Origin: an uncultured Porphyromonadaceae bacterium
Lineage (GTDB): Bacteria > Bacteroidota > Bacteroidia > Bacteroidales > Muribaculaceae
Direction: 5' to 3'
NCBI GenBank assembly: GCA_947174335.1
Contig: CAMWIM010000005.1
Coordinates: forward strand, 1-64,000
DNA: 64,000 nt
The translations under genes were made by a program, and so were the position numbers. Numbering within the stretch: position 1 is the first letter of the stretch; every line of letters starts with the position of its first letter. Of this stretch, positions 43,112 through 52,501 are shown in pieces. The notes beneath the pieces are model-generated. The model saw nothing but the letters and a program-made list of their open reading frames with translations, was not told the DNA's origin and made no database searches.

Positions 43112-43981
43112 ATGATAAAAGCATGGATTGAAGCAATGAGACTAAGAACACTTCCCGTTTCGCTTGCCGGAGTGGCGGCGGCATGGGGTGTGGCAATGAC
43201 CAATCCTGCGGGCTATAGTCCCAAAGTCGTGATTGCTTGTTGCTTATTCGCTTTGCTTTGCCAAATCTCGTCAAATTTTGCCAACGAATATTTTGACTTT
43301 AAGAACGGGCTTGACCGTCCCGGACGTGAAGGACCCAGACGCGGGGTCACTGAAGGTGACATTACTCCGTCAGCAATGCGGAATGCAACATTTATAACGC
43401 TCGTCGTTGCCTGTCTGATAGGACTTTGGATTGCTTGGCAGGGGGGATGGTGGCTGATAGCCGCCGGCATTGTAATCGCACTCGGTGTCATTGCCTACAG
43501 TTCCGGTCCATATCCCCTCTCCCATCACGGATTGGGCGAGGTTGCCGTTATATTTTTCTTTGGAATTATACCTGTCAACCTGACGGTTTATGTCGCTACC
43601 GGATACTTTATGACTGAAGCATTGCTCCTATCGGTTGCTATCGGTTTGATGGGTGCAAATGTCCTAATAGTCAACAATTACCGTGACATTGAGGATGACC
43701 GAGCCGTCAACAAGCGTACTTTAGCCGTTATTTTAGGGCAACAATCTGTTGCGAAAATATATATGCTTAACGGGCTTATATCTCAAGCTGTTATGATACC
43801 GGTTTGGGATAAAATGGCATCCGGGTGGATTATTTCTGCACTTTATTTGCTTATTCACGTTATATTATGGCGAATGTTGATATCACGCCAAGGGGCATCG
43901 CTTACTCCGGTTTTAGGAATGACAGCCGTAACAATGTTTCTGTTTTCACTCCTGTTTGTCGGAGTTGCTTTACTAACTTAA
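43112..43981 (+). CDS. menA: 1,4-dihydroxy-2-naphthoate polyprenyltransferase
   Basis: 289 residues with about nine membrane segments. The two aspartate motifs of UbiA-type prenyltransferases are present: NEYFDFKNGLDRPGREGPRRGV and NNYRDIEDDRAVNKRTLAV. The sequence is of the MenA group, which attaches the polyprenyl tail in menaquinone synthesis at the inner membrane. It starts 15 bases after recG. Confidence 0.94.
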   Translation: MIKAWIEAMRLRTLPVSLAGVAAAWGVAMTNPAGYSPKVVIACCLFALLCQISSNFANEYFDFKNGLDRPGREGPRRGVTEGDITPSAMRNATFITLVVACLIGLWIAWQGGWWLIAAGIVIALGVIAYSSGPYPLSHHGLGEVAVIFFFGIIPVNLTVYVATGYFMTEALLLSVAIGLMGANVLIVNNYRDIEDDRAVNKRTLAVILGQQSVAKIYMLNGLISQAVMIPVWDKMASGWIISALYLLIHVILWRMLISRQGASLTPVLGMTAVTMFLFSLLFVGVALLT

Positions 43982-44020
43982 TCTTTATTTTAAACTGTTT
44001 AATCTCAATCATTTAATCTG

Positions 44021-46021
44021 ATGACTCAATATCTCAACTATACGACAGCCGAACTGTCAGCCGACTTACGTTATCTCAAGCTTCTTTCCCGCACGTTCCC
44101 GACAATCGCATCAGCGAGTACAGAAATTATCAACCTTGAGGCAATCCTCAACCTGCCAAAAGGCACAGAACATTTTTTAACCGATATCCATGGTGAATAT
44201 GAGGCGTTTCAACACGTTTTGAAAAACGCATCAGGTACCGTCAAACGAAAAGTAAATGAAATTTTCGGGAACACACTTCGCGAGGACGACAAAAAAGACC
44301 TCTGCACCCTCATCTACTATCCTCGCGAGAAACTCAGACTTATCCGTCAGACCGAAAAGAACATGCCCGAATGGTATGAAATAATCCTCAACCGGCTTGT
44401 CAAAGTTTGCCAAAGCGTATCATCAAAATACACTCGTTCAAAAGTAAACAAGGCTCTCCCGAAAGACTTCAGCTATATCATTCAGGAGCTACTCCATGAG
44501 ACCGAAGCCGACCCTAACAAACACGCCTATTTCAACCAGATTATATCAACAATCATCTCGACCCACCGTGCCGATGATTTTATTGTTGCAATGTGTGAAC
44601 TTATTCAGCGGCTTGCAATAGACAGCCTGCATATAATCGGTGACATTTATGATCGAGGACCCGGTGCCCACATTATTATGGACACGCTCTGCGACTATCA
44701 CAACGTTGATATTCAATGGGGTAACCACGACATTCTTTGGATGGGAGCGGCTGCCGGCAATGATGCTTCGATTGCCAACGTAATGCGCATCTCCTTGAGA
44801 TATGCCAATCTTGATACTCTCGAAGAGGGTTATGGCATCAATATTTTGCCACTCGGAACTTTTGCAATGGAGACCTACGAGAACGGAACTCTTGAAAATT
44901 TTATCCCTAAAATTAAGTTTGCCAACCGTTTTTACACCGATCGCGAAGTGCGTATGTTTGCACAAATGCATAAAGCAATCAGTGTCATACAATGGAAACT
45001 TGAAGGACAACTCATCGAGAAACGCCCCGATTTCAATATGAGCGACCGTAACATGTTGCGCCGCATTAACTATGACCGTATGACAATCAATATCGACGGA
45101 GTTGACTATAAGCTGACCGACACTGATTTCCCGACCATCGACCCTGCCGATCCAAACAAGCTCACCCCTGCCGAAGAAACTATTGTAACACAACTACATA
45201 ACTCATTTGTCAACAGTGAAAAATTGCGCAAACATCTTGACTGTCTGTTGAGCCGTGGATCGTTCTATCTCGCTCGAAATAACAATCTGATGTTCCACGC
45301 ATCTATGCCGCTTAATGCCGACGGATCATTCAGACAAGTCACTATCAATGGTACCAAATTTGCCGGGAAAGCCCTGTTTGACCGGTTGGACGAACTCGTT
45401 CAGGTCGCCTGTCGAAGCGATAATGATGAGCGGAACAAAGATAATGAATATGAGGTTGACTATATGTGGTATTTATGGTGCGGACCCGACTCTCCACTTT
45501 TTGATAAATCAAAGATGGCGACATTTGAACGCTATTTGATTGACGATGAGGAAACACACAAAGAATTGCGCGGCAACTATTATGACCTTCACGACAAAGA
45601 AGAAATATGTGACCGCATCCTGAGAGAATTCGGGCTTCACACCGAAGGCGCACACATAATCAACGGACACGTTCCCGTAAAAACAATAAATGGCGAAAAC
45701 CCAGTTAAAGCCGGTGGAAAATTACTTGTCATCGACGGTGGTTTTTCAAAACCCTACCAATCGACTACCGGTATCGCAGGCTACACTCTGGTTTATCATT
45801 CGCGCGGATTCCAACTTGTTCAGCATGAACCGTTTGAGTCTCGTCAGAAAGCAATTGAAGACGGTCAGGATATTATTTCAAACACAGTGCTTAATGAGTA
45901 CAAAGCCAAACGATTAAAAGTGCGTGATACCGACAAAGGTCGTGAGCTCATACGCCAAGTCGATGATTTGAACCGACTTTTAGCCGCTTATCGCAAAGGT
46001 ATCGTCAAAGAGCGAAATTAA
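44021..46021 (+). CDS. fbp: Fructose-1,6-bisphosphatase, class III
   Basis: 666 residues, the usual size of the Firmicutes/Bacteroidota class III enzyme. Metallophosphatase motifs are visible: FLTDIHGEYEAF, IIGDIYDRGPGAH, VDIQWGNHDILWMGAAAG and IINGHVPVKTINGENPVKAGGKLLVIDGGF. It makes fructose 6-phosphate in gluconeogenesis. It is followed by galE. Confidence 0.96.
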   Translation: MTQYLNYTTAELSADLRYLKLLSRTFPTIASASTEIINLEAILNLPKGTEHFLTDIHGEYEAFQHVLKNASGTVKRKVNEIFGNTLREDDKKDLCTLIYYPREKLRLIRQTEKNMPEWYEIILNRLVKVCQSVSSKYTRSKVNKALPKDFSYIIQELLHETEADPNKHAYFNQIISTIISTHRADDFIVAMCELIQRLAIDSLHIIGDIYDRGPGAHIIMDTLCDYHNVDIQWGNHDILWMGAAAGNDASIANVMRISLRYANLDTLEEGYGINILPLGTFAMETYENGTLENFIPKIKFANRFYTDREVRMFAQMHKAISVIQWKLEGQLIEKRPDFNMSDRNMLRRINYDRMTINIDGVDYKLTDTDFPTIDPADPNKLTPAEETIVTQLHNSFVNSEKLRKHLDCLLSRGSFYLARNNNLMFHASMPLNADGSFRQVTINGTKFAGKALFDRLDELVQVACRSDNDERNKDNEYEVDYMWYLWCGPDSPLFDKSKMATFERYLIDDEETHKELRGNYYDLHDKEEICDRILREFGLHTEGAHIINGHVPVKTINGENPVKAGGKLLVIDGGFSKPYQSTTGIAGYTLVYHSRGFQLVQHEPFESRQKAIEDGQDIISNTVLNEYKAKRLKVRDTDKGRELIRQVDDLNRLLAAYRKGIVKERN

Positions 46022-46033
46022 AAATAAATTTAT

Positions 46034-46068
46034 TATCTTTGCACTTTCTATAGATATATTCTATAGAA
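46034..46068 (+). promoter_or_regulatory. galE promoter -7 box with palindrome at the start site
   Basis: TATCTTTG (46034-46041) is followed by TTCTATAG-N7-CTATAGAA (46046-46068), a perfect 8-bp inverted repeat at the expected transcription start. It may be an operator or a 5' mRNA hairpin. No good -33 box. Confidence 0.55.
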
Positions 46069-46093
46069 GCCCTATTTTAAAAACTCTGAAACA

Positions 46094-47131
46094 ATGGCAA
46101 AACCTCGTATTCTCGTCACCGGTGGAACCGGTTACATTGGCTCACATACAGTAGTCGAACTCATCAATGCCGGCTACAAAGCTGTCATCATCGACAACTT
46201 GTCAAACAGTAACAAAGACGCGCTTGACGGTATCGAAAAGATAACCGGCTTACGACCTGACTTTGTTGAAGCTGACTGTACCGATATCAATTCACTGACT
46301 GCTTTGTTTGAAAAATATGATGACATCAAAGGCATCATAAACTTTGCCGCAAGCAAAGCTGTCGGAGAATCAATAGAGAAACCTATTCTTTATTATCGTA
46401 ACAACCTAAACACGCTGATGAATCTGCTCGACCTGATGCCACGTTTCGGGGTTAAAGGAATTGTATTCTCATCGTCATGTACCGTTTATGGAGAGCCTGA
46501 CCAAAATCCGGTAACTGAAGCCGCTCCTATAAAAAAAGCGACATCGCCTTACGGCAACACAAAACAAATCAGCGAGGAAATCATCACTGACGTTATCAGC
46601 TCAGGTGCGCCATTCAAGAGTGTTATTCTCCGTTACTTTAACCCGGTTGGCGCACATCCGTCGGCTCTTATCGGCGAGCTGCCAAATGGTGTTCCCCAAA
46701 ACTTGATTCCCTACTTGACCCAAACCGCAATGGGTATCCGCAAGGAACTCAGCGTGTTCGGAAACGATTATGACACGCCCGACGGCTCATGTATACGCGA
46801 CTTCATCAACGTCGTTGACCTTGCAAAAGCCCACGTTATCGCTGTTGAGCGTATGCTTGAAGACAAAGGCGAGGCTCCGATTGAGATTTTTAATCTTGGA
46901 ACAGGTGTCGGATTGTCAGTTCTGGAACTCATCGCCGCCTTTGAACGTGCCACCGGGGTCAAAGTCCCTCACAAGATTGTCGGACGACGTCACGGCGACA
47001 TCGAAAAAGTGTGGGCTGACCCGCGCCACGCCAACGAAGTACTCGGATGGAAAGCCACCACATCTATTGAAGACACAATGCGCTCGGCATGGAAGTGGCA
47101 ACAGCACCTCCGCGAAACCGGCATCATGTAA
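46094..47131 (+). CDS. galE: UDP-glucose 4-epimerase
   Basis: 345 residues of the extended SDR fold: NAD loop VTGGTGYIGSH, catalytic S-S-S-C-T-V-Y and YGNTK (the YxxxK pair), and GDNYDTPDGSCIRDFI-type substrate loop (FGNDYDTPDGSCIRDF). It interconverts UDP-glucose and UDP-galactose. Length and motifs match GalE. Confidence 0.96.
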   Translation: MAKPRILVTGGTGYIGSHTVVELINAGYKAVIIDNLSNSNKDALDGIEKITGLRPDFVEADCTDINSLTALFEKYDDIKGIINFAASKAVGESIEKPILYYRNNLNTLMNLLDLMPRFGVKGIVFSSSCTVYGEPDQNPVTEAAPIKKATSPYGNTKQISEEIITDVISSGAPFKSVILRYFNPVGAHPSALIGELPNGVPQNLIPYLTQTAMGIRKELSVFGNDYDTPDGSCIRDFINVVDLAKAHVIAVERMLEDKGEAPIEIFNLGTGVGLSVLELIAAFERATGVKVPHKIVGRRHGDIEKVWADPRHANEVLGWKATTSIEDTMRSAWKWQQHLRETGIM

Positions 47132-47158
47132 AACGAGCCTCACAATCAACTGATTTTT

Positions 47159-48487
47159 ATGACATTTCCAATCACATCACGCATCACACTGACCGCAATA
47201 TCAGTATTTATCTCATTATCGGGTTTTGCAAAAGACATTCGTTCAGAAATGGTCGCTAACCCTGATAAATGTGGTGGTGTCTATTACGCCTACCCTATCG
47301 CATCAGACTCAATCGTCAAAACGACCGTCGCTCCCAAAGGATATAAACCGTTTTATATCAGCCACTACGGACGTCACGGCAGCCGTTATCTGATAAGCGA
47401 CAACGACTATAAAAATTTGCTTGACAAAATGCAGGCTGCCGATAAAGCCGGAGCCTTAACGCCTTTTGGCAAAGAGGTTACTCAACGTCTTGAACGAGTA
47501 TGGGACGAGGCTCGCGGACGTGGAGGCGAGTTATCACCACTTGGCGCACGCCAACACCATGCCATTGCTTCACGAATGTTTGAGAACTATCCCGAAGTAT
47601 TTGTTGATTCTTCTGATATCACTGCGGTTTCGACACAGGTTATGAGATGCGCCCACTCGATGTTTGCATTTGTCGAAGCCCTGAAAGAGAAAAATCCGTC
47701 ATTAAATATTCCCCGTGAATCGGGACAACGCCACATGGAGTATCTTTGTTACTGGACTCCTGAATCGAGCGATTTTAACAGCAACAAAGGAACATGGCGT
47801 CCTGATTATGTCAACTTCAAAGCGAACCATACCGATGGCAAACGGTTAGTTGACGCCCTGTTTGCCGACAAAAACTATGTTAGCGAACATATCGTGCCAG
47901 ATGAATTGATATGGGAATTTTATTGGGTCACGGTCGGTCAGCAAAATATCGAGAACAACGAAACGTTTACCGATGTATTGACACCCGACGAACTCTACAA
48001 TTTATGGCAGGTTTTCAATCTACAGTTCTATATGAGAAACGCGGCATACAGCCGTTCAAAAGGAGTCAATATCGACAATGCAAAGAATTTACTCAACCAC
48101 ATTGTTGACAATGCTGACAAATATATTTCATCAGGTAAAACCGGAGCGACGCTTCGATTTGGACACGACGGAAATATCACACCGCTGACTGCGTTGATGC
48201 AACTCGATAACTGTGTGGGAGTCACATCTGACCCCGAATGTGTCAAGGAAGTGTGGAACGACTTTTTTGTATCGCCTATGGCATCAAACATTCAGCTTAT
48301 ATTTTTCCGCAACGAAAAAAAAACCGATGATATTATAGTCAAGATATTACATAACGAAAACGAGACATCTGTTCCGGTTCCGACTACCATGGCACCGTTC
48401 TACAAATGGAGTGATTTGCGTTCCTACTTCAAGACAATGACATCGCGTCCGTTTGCCGAGACAATTAATGCACGCAATATTGACTAA
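47159..48487 (+). CDS. Exported histidine-type phosphatase (phytase/MINPP-like clade)
   Basis: 442 residues; signal peptide (~1-24). Catalytic RHGxR motif in HYGRHGSRY, and a second catalytic site G-H-D in RFGHDGNITPL. These mark clade 2 histidine acid phosphatases, which include MINPP and phytases; the HD rather than HAE dyad is more like HAP phosphatases. It is probably periplasmic or surface and releases phosphate from organic esters. The substrate is not certain. Confidence 0.88.
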   Translation: MTFPITSRITLTAISVFISLSGFAKDIRSEMVANPDKCGGVYYAYPIASDSIVKTTVAPKGYKPFYISHYGRHGSRYLISDNDYKNLLDKMQAADKAGALTPFGKEVTQRLERVWDEARGRGGELSPLGARQHHAIASRMFENYPEVFVDSSDITAVSTQVMRCAHSMFAFVEALKEKNPSLNIPRESGQRHMEYLCYWTPESSDFNSNKGTWRPDYVNFKANHTDGKRLVDALFADKNYVSEHIVPDELIWEFYWVTVGQQNIENNETFTDVLTPDELYNLWQVFNLQFYMRNAAYSRSKGVNIDNAKNLLNHIVDNADKYISSGKTGATLRFGHDGNITPLTALMQLDNCVGVTSDPECVKEVWNDFFVSPMASNIQLIFFRNEKKTDDIIVKILHNENETSVPVPTTMAPFYKWSDLRSYFKTMTSRPFAETINARNID

Positions 48488-48504
48488 ATACAGATTCAAG
48501 ATAA

Positions 48505-50610
48505 ATGATTAGATTTACTATTATTTCAGTATTAACTATTCTGGCTTCAACATTCACTGTGAAAGCCCAAAACCTGTCACTCGAAGAAAAGAATCAGATT
48601 AAAGACCGGTTACTTGAAGAACTGTCTCAGGCAAAAACACCTCGGGACAGCATCAAGATTCTGTATAATATTTTTGATATAACCAACCGTGTTCATGCCC
48701 GTGAAATAGGTATGCAGCTGTTTGATATCGCCGGTAGAATAGGCGATACTCATATACAAAACGACATCATTCATCAAACGAGTGCAATTTCAGTGCGTCA
48801 GGACAGTATTCAGAGTGTTTTGATGGAAAAAGCCCTCTCACTTCCCGACAATCAAGAGCGACAAGCCACAATTGCCTACATCAAAATGAATCAGATTCGC
48901 AACAAATCTCGCAATGTCGATGATGAAACGCGATTAAAACAGTTAAAACAGTTCATTTCAAAACTCTCTAAAGACAAGCCTACCAATATTTACGAACATA
49001 TCGACCTGTTATATGGTATCTGTTGTATGCTCGGAGAGTCAGCCAATCCCGATTTTACAATTCATTACTATAACGAGCTTCTGCAACTCGTTGATAAACT
49101 TCCCGAGTCAGACTACTTTATCAGAAATACGGTCTATACACGAGGAAGTACTCTTTTCACTGAGGTCGGAGAACATGAACGTGCACTCGAACTCGACAAA
49201 AAGTTACTCGAAATTGTTGATAATCTCGAAAAACGCTATCATAGTGAAGGACGCATCTACCGAAACTATGATGCTATCAGATATGCCCGATATATGTGCA
49301 TTCTCTATAATTATCCGGTAATGAAACTTCACGAAGTTGAAGAAGCATATGATAAAGTGAAATTTCATGCCGAACGAGACTCTGATGCGCTCATCGCTTT
49401 CAACGAATACCAGACGCCGACAATCAGCTACCTGATGGCTAACAAACGATACAGAGAAGTAATCCCTATTTTGGTCAAACAGTTACCTATAGCTTATAAT
49501 CAAGGTAATCAGCGTCGCTACTACCGCTACCTGCTTGAAGCTTCTGACTCTGTACAAAATCTTAAAGTTTACAATCAAACAGCCAAGGAATATATTAAAT
49601 ATCTCGAAGACTACATCAAACAACGTGACTTTGAAAAATATCGTGAGTTACAAATCATGTATGATGTCTATGACCTGCGCTCAACAAATGACGACCTTGA
49701 AATCAAGTCTCAAAAAGCCTCGGAATCACGTCAGCGCACACTCATAATCACTACCGTTATCGTACTGCTTATTCTGACCGTATTCCTTATTATTCTGTTC
49801 AAACTCTATCGAAAGGCTCGTAAATTCTCTATAAATATTATCAACGCTAACGATGCATTGATTGAAGAGAGTTCAAACCTGATGGCTATTAGAGATGAAC
49901 TAGAGCGATCTCGCGACGAAGCCCGCGAAGCGAACCTACGAACTCGAGACATTATAAGTAATATCAGCAATGAGGTCAAGATACCGTTGCAGGCGATTTC
50001 TGAATACAGCCGCCTGATTGTAGATTGTGTTGACATTCAAAAACAACCATTCCTGTCTAAATATGCCGACCTCGTAGAGTCAAACACCGACATTTTGAAC
50101 CGCGTAATCACCGACGTTGTCAGCCTGTCAGAGCTCGACAGCAACCGTATGTCAATCAGCTACTTTGGTGCAAATGTTAATGAAATGTGTGAAATCGCGG
50201 TCAGCACGGTGGCTCATCTTGTCAATCCCGATGTTGAGCTGACATTTATACCCGGAGACTCATCTTTGACCGTATCAACCGATCCGCGACGTGTTGAACA
50301 AATTTTAATCAGTCTTTTATCAAACGCGGCCAAGTTTACCGAAAAAGGATCAATCAAACTCAGCTACATGATAGAAGCAACAAGCAACCGCCTTATATTC
50401 GAAATAAAAGACTCAGGTATCGGTATTCCTGCCGACAAAGCCGAGGTAATCTTCGACCGATTTGTCAAACTCGACCGCAACACCCAAGGTCCCGGTCTCG
50501 GATTGACTATTGACCGAATGATTGCACGACTTCTCGGTGGTGACATCCGATTAGATACAACCTATACCCGCGGTGCATGCTTCCGTTTCTTCATCCCGAT
50601 CACCCGTTGA
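48505..50610 (+). CDS. TPR-containing sensor kinase lacking the phospho-acceptor histidine
   Basis: 701 residues: signal peptide (1-21); a periplasmic helical/TPR-like region (~25-410); one membrane segment (~414-435); a coiled coil; a HisKA-like dimerization domain; and an HATPase domain (N-box LISLLSNAAKFT, G1 DSGIGIP, G2 GPGLGL). The H-box reads NISNEVKIPLQAI, so the usual SHE is SNE: N489 (codon AAT 49969-49971) replaces the phospho-acceptor His. There is no receiver domain or DNA-binding domain. It may be a pseudokinase that works by dimerization or by acting on a partner. It starts 17 bases after the phosphatase gene. Confidence 0.88.
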   Translation: MIRFTIISVLTILASTFTVKAQNLSLEEKNQIKDRLLEELSQAKTPRDSIKILYNIFDITNRVHAREIGMQLFDIAGRIGDTHIQNDIIHQTSAISVRQDSIQSVLMEKALSLPDNQERQATIAYIKMNQIRNKSRNVDDETRLKQLKQFISKLSKDKPTNIYEHIDLLYGICCMLGESANPDFTIHYYNELLQLVDKLPESDYFIRNTVYTRGSTLFTEVGEHERALELDKKLLEIVDNLEKRYHSEGRIYRNYDAIRYARYMCILYNYPVMKLHEVEEAYDKVKFHAERDSDALIAFNEYQTPTISYLMANKRYREVIPILVKQLPIAYNQGNQRRYYRYLLEASDSVQNLKVYNQTAKEYIKYLEDYIKQRDFEKYRELQIMYDVYDLRSTNDDLEIKSQKASESRQRTLIITTVIVLLILTVFLIILFKLYRKARKFSINIINANDALIEESSNLMAIRDELERSRDEAREANLRTRDIISNISNEVKIPLQAISEYSRLIVDCVDIQKQPFLSKYADLVESNTDILNRVITDVVSLSELDSNRMSISYFGANVNEMCEIAVSTVAHLVNPDVELTFIPGDSSLTVSTDPRRVEQILISLLSNAAKFTEKGSIKLSYMIEATSNRLIFEIKDSGIGIPADKAEVIFDRFVKLDRNTQGPGLGLTIDRMIARLLGGDIRLDTTYTRGACFRFFIPITR

Positions 50611-50622
50611 TATCGTTGATTT

Positions 50623-51732
50623 ATGATACTGCAACACCTTACAATTGATAATTTTAAAAACATCGCTCACGCCGATATTGACTTTTCACCCAAAATGAAT
50701 TGTCTGCTCGGCAATAACGGCATGGGAAAAAGCAACCTGCTTGACGCGTTGTTTTACCTCAGCTTTTGTAAGAGTTTCAGTGGCTTGCCCGACACTCGAT
50801 TAGTGCGTCGCGACGAGCAATTCATGATGATTAAAGCAATTTATGACCGACGAGGTGTAACCGAAGAAATCCAAACCGGATTTACGCCCGGGCGTCGTAA
50901 ATCGTTTAAACGCAAGGGGAAAGAATACAAACGTCTCAGCGAGCACATCGGTGCATTCCCGCTGGTAATGGTCGCGCCCCAAGACATCGACCTTGTAAAC
51001 GGGCTTTCAGAAGGACGTCGCGGATTCATCGACCGTATAATTTCACAATCTGACCACAACTATCTCGCCGCACTGATTCATTTCAACGGATTACTTGAGC
51101 AACGCAACAAAATGTTGCGCGACAAAGTGAGCGACACTACTCTGTTTGAGGCATTGGAATTCCCGATGACTGCCGACATAAAATATATCAGCGAAGCACG
51201 CCGTCGATGGATCGAGCTTTTCACCCCCGTATTCAATCGCTATTACGCAGCCATTTCGGGTGAAGGAGCCGAAGAAGTCGGGGTCGGATATCTTACGACC
51301 TTTAATCCCGGCGATGCTGACCCATATGAACAATTTGAAACCGCACGTCGCCACGACATGATGTCGGGTCACACGAGTGTCGGTATTCATCGCGACGATT
51401 TGTCAATGACCATCGATACAATGCCGCTCAGACGCACAGCCTCTCAAGGTCAGACAAAAACTTTTGTCATTGCTATGAGATTGGCTCAGTATGATTTCCT
51501 CAGAGAATCAACCGGACTCAAGCCGTTGCTGTTGCTCGACGATATTTTTGACAAGCTCGATTCCGGTCGTGTTGAACGAATAGTAAGCCTGACCGCCGGT
51601 GACAATTTCGGTCAGATATTTATCACCGACACCAACCGCGACCACCTCGATTCAATCATGTCTCACTCACCCACACGCTACTCGCTTTGGCATGTCGATA
51701 ACGGAAACTTCACCCTGTCATCATCCAACTAA
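50623..51732 (+). CDS. recF: DNA repair protein RecF
   Basis: 369 residues. Walker A GNNGMGKSN, QDIDLVNGLSEGRRGFID, the signature-like ASQGQTKTFVIAMRLAQ and Walker B LLLLDDIFDKLD are as in RecF. It loads RecA at single-strand gaps. The stop overlaps the start of the DUF721 gene by one base, a common recF-dciA pairing in this phylum. Confidence 0.95.
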   Translation: MILQHLTIDNFKNIAHADIDFSPKMNCLLGNNGMGKSNLLDALFYLSFCKSFSGLPDTRLVRRDEQFMMIKAIYDRRGVTEEIQTGFTPGRRKSFKRKGKEYKRLSEHIGAFPLVMVAPQDIDLVNGLSEGRRGFIDRIISQSDHNYLAALIHFNGLLEQRNKMLRDKVSDTTLFEALEFPMTADIKYISEARRRWIELFTPVFNRYYAAISGEGAEEVGVGYLTTFNPGDADPYEQFETARRHDMMSGHTSVGIHRDDLSMTIDTMPLRRTASQGQTKTFVIAMRLAQYDFLRESTGLKPLLLLDDIFDKLDSGRVERIVSLTAGDNFGQIFITDTNRDHLDSIMSHSPTRYSLWHVDNGNFTLSSSN

Positions 51733-52025
51733 TGAAAAAGACCTATCCAAAACTTTTCAGCGAGATTTTTGACAGTGTGGTCAAACAAACATCCGATTCC
51801 GATAATTTTTTACGCCAACAGGCATCTTATCTTTGGACTGAGATTGTCGGACCGGGCGTAAATCGCTATACCTTACGCCGATATGTCGATGATTTGGGCG
51901 TTCTCCATGTCTTCATCACATCGGCACCTCTCAAAAACGAATTATCGTTTCATCGCGAAACTATCCGGCAAAAGTTAAACTCACTTATCGGTAAAGACGT
52001 TATTAACGATATACAACTTCACTAA
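51732..52025 (+). CDS. DUF721 / DciA-like protein
   Basis: 97 residues: LFSEIFDSVVKQ, LWTEIVGPGVNRYT, VLHVFITSAPLKNELSFHRETIRQKLNSLIG. This is the DUF721 domain shared with DciA, which helps load the replicative helicase. It is encoded immediately after recF. It is short and without extra domains. DciA function is inferred from the family. Confidence 0.87.
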   Translation: MKKTYPKLFSEIFDSVVKQTSDSDNFLRQQASYLWTEIVGPGVNRYTLRRYVDDLGVLHVFITSAPLKNELSFHRETIRQKLNSLIGKDVINDIQLH

Positions 52026-52033
52026 TTAAGAAA

Positions 52034-52501
52034 ATGAAAACAGCAGTCGAATATCCCGAATCAAAAAATCCCAAAGTACCCGAACAGATACGACCTTTCT
52101 ATCACAGCTATCCTTTGCAGATGAGATTTAACGACATCGACATGGTCGGACATCTCAACAACAGTATATACCTGTCGTTTCTCGACCTCGGAAAGGTTCA
52201 TTATTTCAAAGCTGTCATGGGAAACAAGGTAAATTGGAATCATATTCCGGTAGTTGTTGTCAATATAAACGTAAACTTCTACTCCCCTACATATCTCGAT
52301 GAGGAAATCGAAGTTGTCACTGCCGTTTATGCCATTTCAGAACGTAGCCTCAAAATGGAACAACGCATCATCAACCGCCTGACCGGCGATATCAAATGCG
52401 TTGCAAATACCGTTATGGCAGGTTTTGATCCTCAAACAGCGACCGGCGCACCAATCGACCCGAAGTGGGCTGCTGCCATCAAAGAATTTGAAGGTCTTTA
52501 A
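52034..52501 (+). CDS. Acyl-CoA thioesterase, 4HBT hotdog fold
   Basis: 155 residues. MRFNDIDMVGHLNNSIYLSFLDLGKVHYF carries the acidic residue and the helix of the 4-hydroxybenzoyl-CoA thioesterase family; VNINVNFYSPTYLDEEIEVVT is the central strand. It probably hydrolyses acyl-CoA or acyl-ACP; specificity unknown. Its stop overlaps the convergent ATPase gene by 4 bases. Confidence 0.9.
   Translation: MKTAVEYPESKNPKVPEQIRPFYHSYPLQMRFNDIDMVGHLNNSIYLSFLDLGKVHYFKAVMGNKVNWNHIPVVVVNINVNFYSPTYLDEEIEVVTAVYAISERSLKMEQRIINRLTGDIKCVANTVMAGFDPQTATGAPIDPKWAAAIKEFEGL

Noticed and set aside
44546-45193. A 215-codon minus-strand open frame opposite fbp
   Set aside because: The plus-strand product matches class III fructose-bisphosphatase along its whole length; the antisense frame is a by-product of codon use.
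46770-47153. A 127-codon plus-strand frame inside galE
   Set aside because: It lies in another frame of a complete galE and has low-complexity Ser/Thr/Arg composition.
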